A stretch of DNA of 7,722 nt from assembly GCA_023390875.1 (NCBI GenBank), contig JAEWCA010000350.1:1-7722 (forward strand), written 5' to 3'. Of the stretch, positions 1 through 6,413 are shown piece after piece. Each line of letters begins with the position of its first letter. Within the stretch, counting starts at the first letter, position 1. The notes below the pieces were generated by a model, which worked only from the letters and a program-made list of their open reading frames with translations, had not been told where the DNA came from and searched no databases. Source of the stretch: Actinomycetes bacterium. GTDB taxonomy: Bacteria; Actinomycetota; Actinomycetes; Actinomycetales; Cellulomonadaceae. Both the position numbers and the translations under genes were made by a program.

Positions 1-552
1 GACATCCGCCGGCACGAGGCGCTCGCGTCGGCCGCCGTCATCGGCGCGCGCCTGTACCTGCACGACTTCGAGGACACCCGCCTCGACCCCGCGTCGGGCC
101 TCATCACGACGATCGAGGACACGATCGGCGAGGTCTCGCCCACGGTCGTCTACACGCACTCGTCGCACGACCGGCACCAGGACCACCGGGCCGTGCACCA
201 GGCCGTCGAGATCGCCGCCCGCAAGGTGCCGGTGCTCGCGTGCTTCCAGAGCCCGTCGTGCACGGTCGACTTCCGGCCCACGCGCTTCGTCCCCGTGGAC
301 GGGTTCGTCGAGACGAAGCTCGACATGCTCGCCGCGTTCGCGTCGCAGGCGCACCGCGACTACATGGAGCCCGACCTCGTGCGCGCGACCGCCCGGTACT
401 GGTCGCGGTTCGGCACCGGGCAGTTCGCGGAGCCGCTCGAGATGATCCGGGCCGCCTCGATGCTCACCGCGCGCGCCGGGTCGGCGGGCACGGCGGGTGT
501 CGCGGTCGCGTCCGAGGCGCAGTTCCCCGGCGAGCACGGCGTGGCGACGTGA
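1..552 (+). CDS. PIG-L/LmbE-family deacetylase, C-terminal part (5' end outside window)
   Basis: This reading frame is open from the first base and ends in TGA at 550-552, giving 183 visible residues of a protein whose start lies to the left. The fingerprint is at window codons 53-62, where T-H-S-S-H-D-R-H-Q-D-H ends in the HxDH signature of zinc-dependent PIG-L/LmbE N-deacetylases (the family of MshB and GlcNAc-PI deacetylase). The preceding stretch, with an I-E-D element and the hydrophobic strand P-T-V-V-Y-T-H, fits the Rossmann-like core. The N-terminal AHPDD metal/catalytic motif would lie outside the window, so activity cannot be confirmed. Family members hydrolyse N-acetyl groups, usually on amino sugars, in the cytosol. 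An 85-nt gap separates it from the ATP-grasp gene, so co-transcription is likely but translational coupling is not. The last 25 or so residues are Ala/Gly-rich and probably disordered. The family call is firm; the substrate is unknown. Confidence 0.88.
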   Translation, partial: DIRRHEALASAAVIGARLYLHDFEDTRLDPASGLITTIEDTIGEVSPTVVYTHSSHDRHQDHRAVHQAVEIAARKVPVLACFQSPSCTVDFRPTRFVPVDGFVETKLDMLAAFASQAHRDYMEPDLVRATARYWSRFGTGQFAEPLEMIRAASMLTARAGSAGTAGVAVASEAQFPGEHGVAT

Positions 553-637
553 GCGCCGCGCGCCACGCCGAGCACGATCACGACAGGACCAGCGAGCCGG
601 GCGGTGCGCGCTGGACGACGGACGACGGGACGGTGCG

Positions 638-1603
638 ATGACGCGGGTGCTGGTCACAGGGGCGGGCGGCCCCGCGGGGGTCGCGGTCATCCGGTCGCTG
701 CTTCGGCGCGGCGACGTCGAGGTGTTCGCCGCCGACATGGACCGCTGGGCGAGCGCGATCTACCTGGTGCCGCCCGAGTACCGCCGGCTGGTCCCGGCCG
801 GGCGGGCCGACCACTTCGTCGACACCGTGCGGCAGATGTGCCGCGACGACCGCATCGACGTGCTGTTCCCGACGGTCGACGTCGAGCTGCCGCGCCTCGC
901 CGAGGTCCGCGACGCGCTCGCTGCCGACGGCACCGTGCTCGCGTCGCCCGCGCTGAGCACCCTGGAGACGTGCCTCGACAAGCTCGCGCTCGCGCGCGCG
1001 TGCGAGCGGACCGTCCGCGTCCCGCGCACGGAGCTCGTCGGGACCCCGCAGGCCGTGAGCGGCTGGGACTTCCCGGTGATCGTCAAGCCCCGCCGCGGCG
1101 CCGGCTCGCGCGGCGTGCGGACCGTGTTCACGGCCGCCGAGCTCGACGCCGTGCACGCCGACGAGGACCTGCTCGTGCAGGAGATGCTGCCGGGCGACGA
1201 GTTCTCGGTCGACGTGCTCGCCGGGCTCGACGGCAACGTCATCGCGGCCGTCCCGCGCGCCCGCCTGCGGGTCGACTCCGGCGTCGCCGTCGCGGGCGTG
1301 ACGGTGCACGACGACGAGCTCGTCGAGACCGCGTCGGCCGTGGCGCGCGCGATCGGCCTCACGACCGTCGCGAACGTGCAGCTCAAGCGGGACGCCGACG
1401 GGCGGCCCGCGCTGCTCGAGGTCAACCCCCGCTTCCCGGGCGCGATGCCGCTCACGGTCGCGTCGGGCGTCGACATGCCGTCCCTCACGCTCGACGCGGT
1501 GCTCGGCCGCCCGGTGCCCGACCGGGTCGACTTCCGGGAGGTCGCGAACGTGCGGTACCTCGAGGACGTGTTCCTGCCGGTCGACGAGATCCTGCCCGGC
1601 TGA
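638..1603 (+). CDS. ATP-grasp domain protein, carbamoyl-phosphate-synthase-large-subunit-like
   Basis: The product has 321 residues. An N-terminal nucleotide-binding-like fold opens with V-T-G-A-G-G-P-A-G (residues 6-14). The ATP-grasp domain follows: the ATP-binding lysine lies in F-P-V-I-V-K-P (K150), a glycine-rich loop R-G-A-G-S-R-G comes next, Q181-E182 begin the hinge segment Q-E-M-L-P-G-D-E-F, and the Mg/ATP site E-V-N-P-R-F-P-G is at 261-268 (E261, N263, R265). All key residues are present, so it is probably active. Such enzymes join a carboxylate to an amine or other nucleophile through an acyl-phosphate; the substrate cannot be read from sequence. ATG638 was chosen because the fold starts right after it; the only upstream in-frame ATG (497) would overlap the deacetylase gene and add an Arg-rich tail. 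A weak GGGA at 627-630 may serve as ribosome site. The stop shares one base with the next start (TGATG). The 85-nt upstream gap shows no clear promoter. Confidence 0.87.
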   Translation: MTRVLVTGAGGPAGVAVIRSLLRRGDVEVFAADMDRWASAIYLVPPEYRRLVPAGRADHFVDTVRQMCRDDRIDVLFPTVDVELPRLAEVRDALAADGTVLASPALSTLETCLDKLALARACERTVRVPRTELVGTPQAVSGWDFPVIVKPRRGAGSRGVRTVFTAAELDAVHADEDLLVQEMLPGDEFSVDVLAGLDGNVIAAVPRARLRVDSGVAVAGVTVHDDELVETASAVARAIGLTTVANVQLKRDADGRPALLEVNPRFPGAMPLTVASGVDMPSLTLDAVLGRPVPDRVDFREVANVRYLEDVFLPVDEILPG

Positions 1604-2376
1604 TGCCCGCCGTGCCCGGCCCGAGGTCGTCGCCCGAGCGCTCCGGCACGCCGTCGACGCGCGGCGACCACCACGTGCACTCGTCGTTCTCCGACGACGC
1701 CGTGAGCACGCCCGCCGAGAACCTCGCCGCAGCCGTCACGGCGGGCCTCGACACGATCCGCATGGTCGACCACGTGCGGCTCACCACCACGTACGTCCCC
1801 GACTTCCTGTCCGTGGTCCGCGCGCTGCCGCCCGTCGAGGGACTGACGGTGCTCACGGGCGTCGGGGCGAAGATCCTCGACGCGACCGGCACCGTCGACG
1901 CACCCCCGGACGTGCTCGCCGCGCTCGGCACCGACCTCGGCGCCGACCGCGTGCTGCTCGCCGACCACCAGTTCCCCGGCACCGACGGCCCGTGGAGCCC
2001 GCGCGTCGTCACCGAGATGATCGCCGACGGGTTCGCCCCGCCCGACGCCGTCGAGATGCTCGTCACCGCCACCATCCGGGCCGTCCGGCGCGTCGGCCGG
2101 GCCCAGCTCGCGCACCCGTTCTCGCTGCTGCCGAAGATCGGGCTCGACGAGGACGACGTGCCCGACGACCTGCTCGACGCGCTCGCGGACGTGCTGGTCG
2201 CCACGGGCACCCCCGTCGAGGTCAACGAGAAGTGGCGGTGCCCGCGCGAGCGCATCGCCACCCGGTGGGCCGCCGCGGGTGTCGAGCTCGTCGCGTCGAC
2301 GGACGCGCACGTCGCGACCGACGTCGGCGTCTACACCTGGGTCGCACCTGTCGGCACGCCGGACGGGCGCCGATGA
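1603..2376 (+). CDS. PHP-domain protein (putative metal-dependent phosphoesterase)
   Basis: The product has 257 residues. The PHP metal-site motifs appear in order: D-H-H-V-H (H24 and H26), D-H at 56-57, A-D-H-Q (H122), A-H-P (H171), E-V-N-E-K-W (E206-W211) and S-T-D-A-H (D234, H236). PHP domains are TIM-barrel phosphoesterases with a two- or three-metal centre, as in histidinol phosphatase and polymerase-associated PHP domains. The position where the family usually has a metal-bridging glutamate (G-x-E) reads G-V-G-A-K, with glycine at residue 88 (codon GGG at 1864-1866). The site may therefore be altered. The first 20 or so residues are Pro/Ser/Arg-rich and may be a tail. Its start overlaps the ATP-grasp stop by one base and its stop overlaps the glycosyltransferase start (ATGA). 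A role removing phosphate from a sugar or lipid intermediate is plausible from context only; histidinol phosphatase is unlikely as no his gene is nearby. Confidence 0.85.
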   Translation: MPAVPGPRSSPERSGTPSTRGDHHVHSSFSDDAVSTPAENLAAAVTAGLDTIRMVDHVRLTTTYVPDFLSVVRALPPVEGLTVLTGVGAKILDATGTVDAPPDVLAALGTDLGADRVLLADHQFPGTDGPWSPRVVTEMIADGFAPPDAVEMLVTATIRAVRRVGRAQLAHPFSLLPKIGLDEDDVPDDLLDALADVLVATGTPVEVNEKWRCPRERIATRWAAAGVELVASTDAHVATDVGVYTWVAPVGTPDGRR

Positions 2377-3857
2377 ACGACACGTGGCACGCGCTGGTCG
2401 TCGCGCTGTGCGTCGTCCTCGTCGGCCTCGGTGTCGTTCCCGTCCTCGCGGGCGTCTACCAGTACCTGCTCGTGCCCGTGCACGCGTTCCGCAACCACCT
2501 GTCCCGCTCGCGCCCGTACCTGCCGAACGTCGTCATCGTCGTGCCCGCCTGGAACGAGGGCGCGGTGCTCGGCGCGTCGCTCGACCGGCTCATGCAGCTC
2601 GAGTACCCGCCGGACCGGCTGCGCGTGTACGTCGTCGACGACGCGTCCACCGACGACACCCCGGACGTCGTGCTCGCCAAGGCCGCCCAGTACGACGGCC
2701 GCGTCGTGCACCTGCGCCGCGAGCAGGGCGGCCAGGGCAAGGCGCACACCCTCAACCACGGCATCCAGGTCGCGCTCGCGGACGACTGGATGCAGGCGCT
2801 GCTCATCATGGACGCCGACGTCATCTACCGGCCCGACTCGCTGCGCCGCATGACCCGCCACCTCGCCGACGAGCGGGTCGGGGCCGTCACGGCGTTCATC
2901 CGCGAGGGCAGCGGCCGCCCCGGCGCGGTCGCCCGGTTCATCGGCTACGAGTACGTGACCGCCCAGGCGGCGGCCCGCCGCGCGCAGAACGTCATGGGCG
3001 CGATGGCGTGCCTCGCCGGCGGTGCGCAGCTGCACTCGCGCGCCAACCTCGAGGCCGTCGGGGGCCGGATCGACACGTCCACGCTCGCGGAGGACACCTT
3101 CACGACGTTCCTCACGCAGCTCGACGGGCGGCGCGTCGTGTTCGACGGGTCCGCCGTGGTGCTCGCCGAGGAGCCCGACTCCGTGCGGGCGCTGTGGAAG
3201 CAGCGGGTGCGTTGGGCCCGCGGGAACGTGCACATCACCAGGCGCTTCCGCCGGGTGTGGTTCCGGCACTCGCGCGACCACCGGCTCGGCTCGGTCGAGT
3301 TCGGCGTCATCTGGTTCTCGATCTACCTGCTGCCCGTCGCGATGACGCTCGCCGCCGTCGGGCTCGTGGGGCTCTACGTGTCCGACGCCGTCGCGGCGAC
3401 CGAGGTGTTCCGCGCCCTGTGGTGGGTCGCGGTCGTCGCGTACGTCTTCATCACCACGATGACGCTGCTCATCGACCCCGACAGCGCCCGCCGCTCGTGG
3501 TTCGAGGGCCTCACGTTCCCGGGGCTCGGCGCGCTCGTCGTCATGGTCGCGGCCTGGTTCCCGGGGTTCTGGGAGACCACGGTGCCCGGCTGGTTCGGGC
3601 TGACGCTCACCGACACGGGGCTCGTGCTGTGGACGCTCCTGCTGTACACCTGGACGGTCCTGGCGATGGGCCTCGCGTGGCTGGTCAAGACCGTCGAGGG
3701 CGTGCCGGCCGTCCGGTGGCTCACCAAGCCGTTGCTGTACGTGGTGGGTTTCGGCCCGGTGCTGTGCGCCATCACGCTGGACGCGTACGTCAAGGAGTGG
3801 CAGGGGGCCTCGCAGGTCTGGGACAAGACCGTGAAGACGGGCAAGGTGATGGGATGA
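2373..3857 (+). CDS. Membrane family 2 glycosyltransferase, processive polysaccharide-synthase type
   Basis: The product has 494 residues. One transmembrane helix at about residues 8-33 precedes a cytosolic GT-A domain with V-V-P-A-W-N-E-G, V-V-D-D-A-S-T-D-D (D89/D90), D-A-D at 147-149, A-E-D-T (E240-D241, catalytic base region) and Q-R-V-R-W at 277-281. This D, DxD, ED, QxxRW set defines hyaluronan, cellulose and poly-GlcNAc synthase-like enzymes, which polymerise a nucleotide-sugar and move the chain across the membrane. After it come about five hydrophobic segments (roughly 312-336, 347-367, 385-403, 412-438, 453-473) forming a channel-like C-terminal part. Length and layout resemble PgaC/IcaA. 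Both ends overlap neighbouring genes by four bases (ATGA), implying coupled translation with the PHP gene and with the small membrane protein. The sugar used and the polymer length are not visible; a single-transfer enzyme remains possible. Confidence 0.9.
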   Translation: MNDTWHALVVALCVVLVGLGVVPVLAGVYQYLLVPVHAFRNHLSRSRPYLPNVVIVVPAWNEGAVLGASLDRLMQLEYPPDRLRVYVVDDASTDDTPDVVLAKAAQYDGRVVHLRREQGGQGKAHTLNHGIQVALADDWMQALLIMDADVIYRPDSLRRMTRHLADERVGAVTAFIREGSGRPGAVARFIGYEYVTAQAAARRAQNVMGAMACLAGGAQLHSRANLEAVGGRIDTSTLAEDTFTTFLTQLDGRRVVFDGSAVVLAEEPDSVRALWKQRVRWARGNVHITRRFRRVWFRHSRDHRLGSVEFGVIWFSIYLLPVAMTLAAVGLVGLYVSDAVAATEVFRALWWVAVVAYVFITTMTLLIDPDSARRSWFEGLTFPGLGALVVMVAAWFPGFWETTVPGWFGLTLTDTGLVLWTLLLYTWTVLAMGLAWLVKTVEGVPAVRWLTKPLLYVVGFGPVLCAITLDAYVKEWQGASQVWDKTVKTGKVMG

Positions 3858-4015
3858 GCACCGACGACGAGCGACGCTGGGCGACGCTCACGGCGGACGC
3901 GCTCGAGGACGAGACGCGGCACAACGCCCGGTGGGAGCGGCGGCTGCTGCTCCTCGGGCTGGTCGCTGCGGCCGTGACCGTGGCGATGCTGCTGCTGCAC
4001 GGGGTCGTGCAGTGA
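3854..4015 (+). CDS. Small single-pass membrane protein, 53 residues, possible synthase partner
   Basis: This short gene codes for 53 residues: an acidic, charged N-terminal half (residues 1-30, ending in a basic cluster R26, R29, R30) followed by one hydrophobic helix at about 31-52. The basic residues just before the helix suggest the N-terminus stays in the cytosol, with almost no tail outside. It matches no family I recognise. Evidence that it is real: it starts with ATG in a four-base overlap with the glycosyltransferase stop (ATGA) and ends in a four-base overlap with the receiver gene's GTG start (GTGA), so removing it would leave an unexplained gap in an otherwise gapless operon. Its place directly after a PgaC-like synthase recalls PgaD/IcaD, which are larger two-helix partners; a similar helper role is inferred from position only. 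Confidence 0.75.
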   Translation: MSTDDERRWATLTADALEDETRHNARWERRLLLLGLVAAAVTVAMLLLHGVVQ

Positions 4016-4377
4016 GCGTGCGGGTGCTCGTCGTGGACGACGAGGCCGACGAGCTGGCCCTGCTCGGCACGCACCTGCGCCGCGCCGGGTGCGAGGTCGT
4101 CGAGGCCGTGAGCGCCGAGGCCGCGCTGGAGGACGACGACCACCTCGCCGTCGACGTCGCCTTCGTCGACCTGCGGCTGCCCGGCATGGACGGCTGGTCC
4201 CTCATCCGGCTGCTGCACGAGCGCCGGCCCGGGCTGCCGGTCGTGGTGACGTCGGTGCTCGACCCCGAGGACTACCCGACGGTCGAGGCGGTGCTGCCCA
4301 AGCCGTTCACGGGCGCGGGCGTGCGAGGGGCGCTCGACGCGGTGGTCCCGGGCTGGTCGGACCGGGGGACCGGGTGA
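4012..4377 (+). CDS. Stand-alone response regulator receiver domain, no output domain
   Basis: The product has 121 residues and is one CheY-like receiver. Visible are the acidic pocket D9-D10-E11, phospho-acceptor D53 in V-D-L-R-L-P-G-M-D-G-W, switch threonine T80 and K97-P98-F99. All residues for phosphorylation are present. The distance from T80 to K97 is 17 residues; CheY and Spo0F have 22, so helix 4 appears shortened. No DNA-binding or enzymatic domain follows, so output must be through protein contact, as in CheY or Spo0F, or through a phosphorelay. The GTG start overlaps the small membrane gene's stop (GTGA), and its own stop overlaps the kinase's GTG start (GTGA); the kinase is the obvious phosphate donor. 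An in-frame ATG exists at 3931, but it would run through the small gene and add residues not part of the fold. Confidence 0.9.
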   Translation: MSVRVLVVDDEADELALLGTHLRRAGCEVVEAVSAEAALEDDDHLAVDVAFVDLRLPGMDGWSLIRLLHERRPGLPVVVTSVLDPEDYPTVEAVLPKPFTGAGVRGALDAVVPGWSDRGTG

Positions 4378-6209
4378 GCGGCGAGGTGCCGGTCGTCCGG
4401 GCGCCTACCGGGCCCGGGTCGCAGGCGGGTGCCGAGCAGGTTCCGGGCGTGCGCGACGACCTCGCCGAGGGCGGCTCGCGCTACCTGGTGAGGATCAGCA
4501 GGTTCCTCGGGCCGGACGCCGGCGTCGTGGAGCGTCAGCTGCCGTTCCTGTTCGTGTACGTGGTCGCGGTGCTGACGCTGCTGTCGCCGTCCGTGCCGCA
4601 CACGTACCCGTGGGCGATCGACGCCTCGGTCGCGATCGTCCTCCTGCAGGTGGTGCTCGCGCGCACCCTGCCCTGGGGGCGGTGGCCGGTCGCCTGGCAG
4701 GACGTGCTGCCGATCCTGCAGATCTGCGCCGTCGGGTCCCTCCGGTACGGCACGGGCGGTGTCGGGTCGTTCTACACCACGATGGTGTTCCTGCCGGTCG
4801 TCGCCCTGGCCGCGCAGCCGGGCCGGCGCGGCGTGGTCATCTCCGCCGCCGGGATGATCGGCGTGGTCCTCCTGCCGGTCGTCGTCGACGACAACGTCGA
4901 GATCAACACCAACCTCGTGATCCGCAGCCTCTACCTCGCGCTCGTCGCCGTGGTCGTCGCCGTCACGGTCGACGAGATCACCGACCGGCTCCGCGCCCGC
5001 ACGGCGTCGGTCGACATGCTGCGGGCCTCGCAGGAGGCGCTCCTCGAGCGGACCCGGGCGGACGCGCTCGAGCTGGCCCGCGTCGCGAACTCCCGGCGCG
5101 CGGCGCGTGACCAGCTCGTCTCCGTCATCGACTCCGCCACCGAGCAGGCCATCATCGCGACCGACGCGAGCGGGCTCGTCGAGGTGTTCAACGCCGGCGC
5201 CGAGCGGCTCCTCGGGTACGGCGAGGGCGAGGTCGTGCACCGGATGCGGCTGACCGACTTCCACCTGCGCAGCGAGCTCGACGCCCGGCGCCGCGAGCTG
5301 TTCGCGGACACGTCGTCGGTCGACGAGCCGGCGGCCCTGCTCGCCCCCCTCGTCGCCCCCGCGCTCGCCGGCCGCCCCGAGATGCGGGACTGGACGTACG
5401 AGCGCCGGGACGGGACGCAGGTGGTCGTCCGGCTCGCCGTGACCCGCCGGGCGGAGGCGGACGGGACCGTCACCGGTTACGTCGTCGTCGCCACGGACAT
5501 CACCGAGGAGCACGAGGCCGCCCGGCTCAAGGACGAGTTCGTCAGCCTCGTCAGCCACGAGCTGCGCACCCCGCTCACGTCCGTGCTCGGCTACCTGGAG
5601 CTGCTGCAGGACGGCACCGACCAGCTCACCGACGAGCAGCGCGAGTACGTCGAGGTCATCGAGCGCAACGCGCGCCGCCAGCTCCGCCTGGTCGGCGACC
5701 TGCTGCTCACCGCCCAGGTCGACGCCGGCACGTTCGCGATCGCCCCGCACCCCGTCGACCTCGCCGACGTGGTGCGCGCCTCGGTCGTGTCCGCGGCGCC
5801 GGTCGCCGAGCAGTCCGGCGTGACGCTCGAGGTGGTCGCGCAGCCGTCGCCCGCGGTCGCGGACGCCCAGCGGATGTCCCAGGCCGTCGACAACCTCATC
5901 TCCAACGCCCTCAAGTTCACGCCGGCCGGCGGGAAGGTCGTCGTCGAGTGCGCGCCGACCGTGGACGGCGGCGTGCGCCTCGCTGTGTCCGACACGGGCA
6001 TCGGGATCGCGCCCGACGAGCTCAGCCGGCTGACCACGCGGTTCTTCCGTGCGACGACCGCGACCCGCCGGGCCATCCCCGGGGTCGGCCTCGGGCTCGC
6101 GATCACGAAGGCCGTGGTCGAGGCGCACGGCGGGAAGCTCGACATCCTCAGTGCCGTGGGGGAGGGCACGACGTTCGCGGTCGTGCTCCCGGCGACCCTG
6201 CCCGCCTGA
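4374..6209 (+). CDS. Membrane sensor histidine kinase with PAS domain
   Basis: The product has 611 residues. After a flexible N-terminus (1-50) come about six membrane helices (roughly 57-74, 80-100, 108-125, 133-149, 153-172, 180-202) with very short loops. This suggests sensing within the membrane rather than by an external domain. A helical, probably coiled-coil linker (205-246) leads to a PAS domain (about 247-377), ending in the usual D-I-T-E-E-H. HisKA follows, with phospho-accepting H395 in S-H-E-L-R-T-P-L; then the ATPase domain with N511 in D-N-L-I-S-N-A-L, D-T-G-I-G-I at 540-545 and G-V-G-L-G-L at 570-575. All catalytic boxes are intact. The GTG start at 4374 overlaps the receiver's stop; the fold leaves no need for an earlier start. 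It is the last gene of the coupled run and probably phosphorylates the adjacent receiver. The ligand is unknown. Confidence 0.93.
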   Translation: MSGEVPVVRAPTGPGSQAGAEQVPGVRDDLAEGGSRYLVRISRFLGPDAGVVERQLPFLFVYVVAVLTLLSPSVPHTYPWAIDASVAIVLLQVVLARTLPWGRWPVAWQDVLPILQICAVGSLRYGTGGVGSFYTTMVFLPVVALAAQPGRRGVVISAAGMIGVVLLPVVVDDNVEINTNLVIRSLYLALVAVVVAVTVDEITDRLRARTASVDMLRASQEALLERTRADALELARVANSRRAARDQLVSVIDSATEQAIIATDASGLVEVFNAGAERLLGYGEGEVVHRMRLTDFHLRSELDARRRELFADTSSVDEPAALLAPLVAPALAGRPEMRDWTYERRDGTQVVVRLAVTRRAEADGTVTGYVVVATDITEEHEAARLKDEFVSLVSHELRTPLTSVLGYLELLQDGTDQLTDEQREYVEVIERNARRQLRLVGDLLLTAQVDAGTFAIAPHPVDLADVVRASVVSAAPVAEQSGVTLEVVAQPSPAVADAQRMSQAVDNLISNALKFTPAGGKVVVECAPTVDGGVRLAVSDTGIGIAPDELSRLTTRFFRATTATRRAIPGVGLGLAITKAVVEAHGGKLDILSAVGEGTTFAVVLPATLPA

Positions 6210-6220
6210 GCTGCTCCCGC

Positions 6221-6280
6221 CGAACCGTCCGCGCCGTCTGCGCGCGTCCGCGCCCGTCCGTGCTGGTCCACGCCCGTCCG
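6221..6280. repeat. Helically phased GTCC repeats in the gap after the kinase gene
   Basis: GTCC occurs at 6227, 6246, 6256, 6266 and 6276, with the variant GTCT at 6236, so six motifs are spaced 9, 10, 10, 10 and 10 bases. Three of them are in near-identical decamers (CGCGCGTCCG at 6241, CGCCCGTCCG at 6251 and 6271). One motif per helical turn places all copies on the same DNA face, as in operator arrays, though a diverged tandem duplication would look the same. The whole gap from 6210 to 6412 is non-coding; it also holds an AT-richer spot around 6285-6292 (TGTATCT) that could be part of a promoter, without a convincing -35 box. Confidence 0.5.
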
Positions 6281-6299
6281 GTCGCATGTATCTGGACGG
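6274..6299 (+). terminator. Weak hairpin, possible operon terminator
   Basis: CCGTCC at 6274-6279 can pair with GGACGG at 6294-6299 across a 14-base loop, about 65 bases after the kinase stop. There is no T-run, which is common for actinobacterial terminators, but a six-pair stem with a long loop is weak. It overlaps the GTCC repeat array and could instead be an inverted protein-binding site. Confidence 0.2.
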
Positions 6300-6323
6300 C
6301 TGTGCAGGTCCCCTTCTGCCCGT

Positions 6324-6339
6324 GCGCCGGACACGGCGC
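6324..6339 (+). promoter_or_regulatory. Short GC hairpin, six-pair stem and four-base loop
   Basis: GCGCCG and CGGCGC flank the loop GACA. It is perfect but short. It lies 73 bases before the oxidoreductase start codon, so it is either in that gene's leader or an operator near its promoter. In sequence this GC-rich such a hairpin can arise by chance. Confidence 0.25.
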
Positions 6340-6360
6340 CTCGGACACCACCCGGGACCG

Positions 6361-6380
6361 GCGCGCGGAACACCGCGCGC
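6361..6380 (+). promoter_or_regulatory. Perfect eight-pair GC hairpin with AACA loop upstream of oxidoreductase gene
   Basis: GCGCGCGG (6361-6368) and CCGCGCGC (6373-6380) form an all-G/C stem around a four-base AACA loop. It ends 22 bases before the ribosome-binding site of the oxidoreductase gene. If transcribed, it would be a very stable structure in the leader and could affect translation or transcript stability; as DNA it could be a palindromic operator. No downstream T-run is present, so a terminator is less likely. Confidence 0.4.
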
Positions 6381-6393
6381 GCGCACCCGGGCC

Positions 6394-6413
6394 AGGACGA
6401 CGAAGGACGACGA
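6394..6413 (+). repeat. Perfect 10-bp tandem duplication containing the Shine-Dalgarno
   Basis: AGGACGACGA occurs twice back to back (6394-6403 and 6404-6413). The second copy, with the preceding A, gives the ribosome site GAAGGA (6402-6407) five bases before ATG6413 and ends on the A of the start codon. The first copy carries an extra AGGA at 6394-6397. This is the clearest ribosome site in the window and fixes the start of the oxidoreductase gene. Confidence 0.65.

Noticed and set aside
604..1602. Long N-terminal extension of the PHP frame upstream of ATG1603
   Set aside because: The extension is Arg/Ala-rich shadow of the ATP-grasp gene; the HxH motif of the PHP fold begins 24 residues after ATG1603, and the TGATG junction fits the operon style.
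760..2310. Minus-strand open frame of 516 codons opposite the ATP-grasp and PHP genes
   Set aside because: No recognisable motif, composition typical of antisense frames in very GC-rich DNA, and both opposing genes carry intact family motifs.
6361..6380. The eight-pair hairpin as a terminator of the kinase operon
   Set aside because: It is about 150 bases after the kinase stop, lacks a T-run and sits just before the next gene's ribosome site, so a leader element or operator is more likely.
4272..6386. Minus-strand open frame of 704 codons opposite the kinase
   Set aside because: The product is repetitive Arg/Asp/Gly/Val sequence; the opposing kinase has every catalytic box, so this is a composition artefact.
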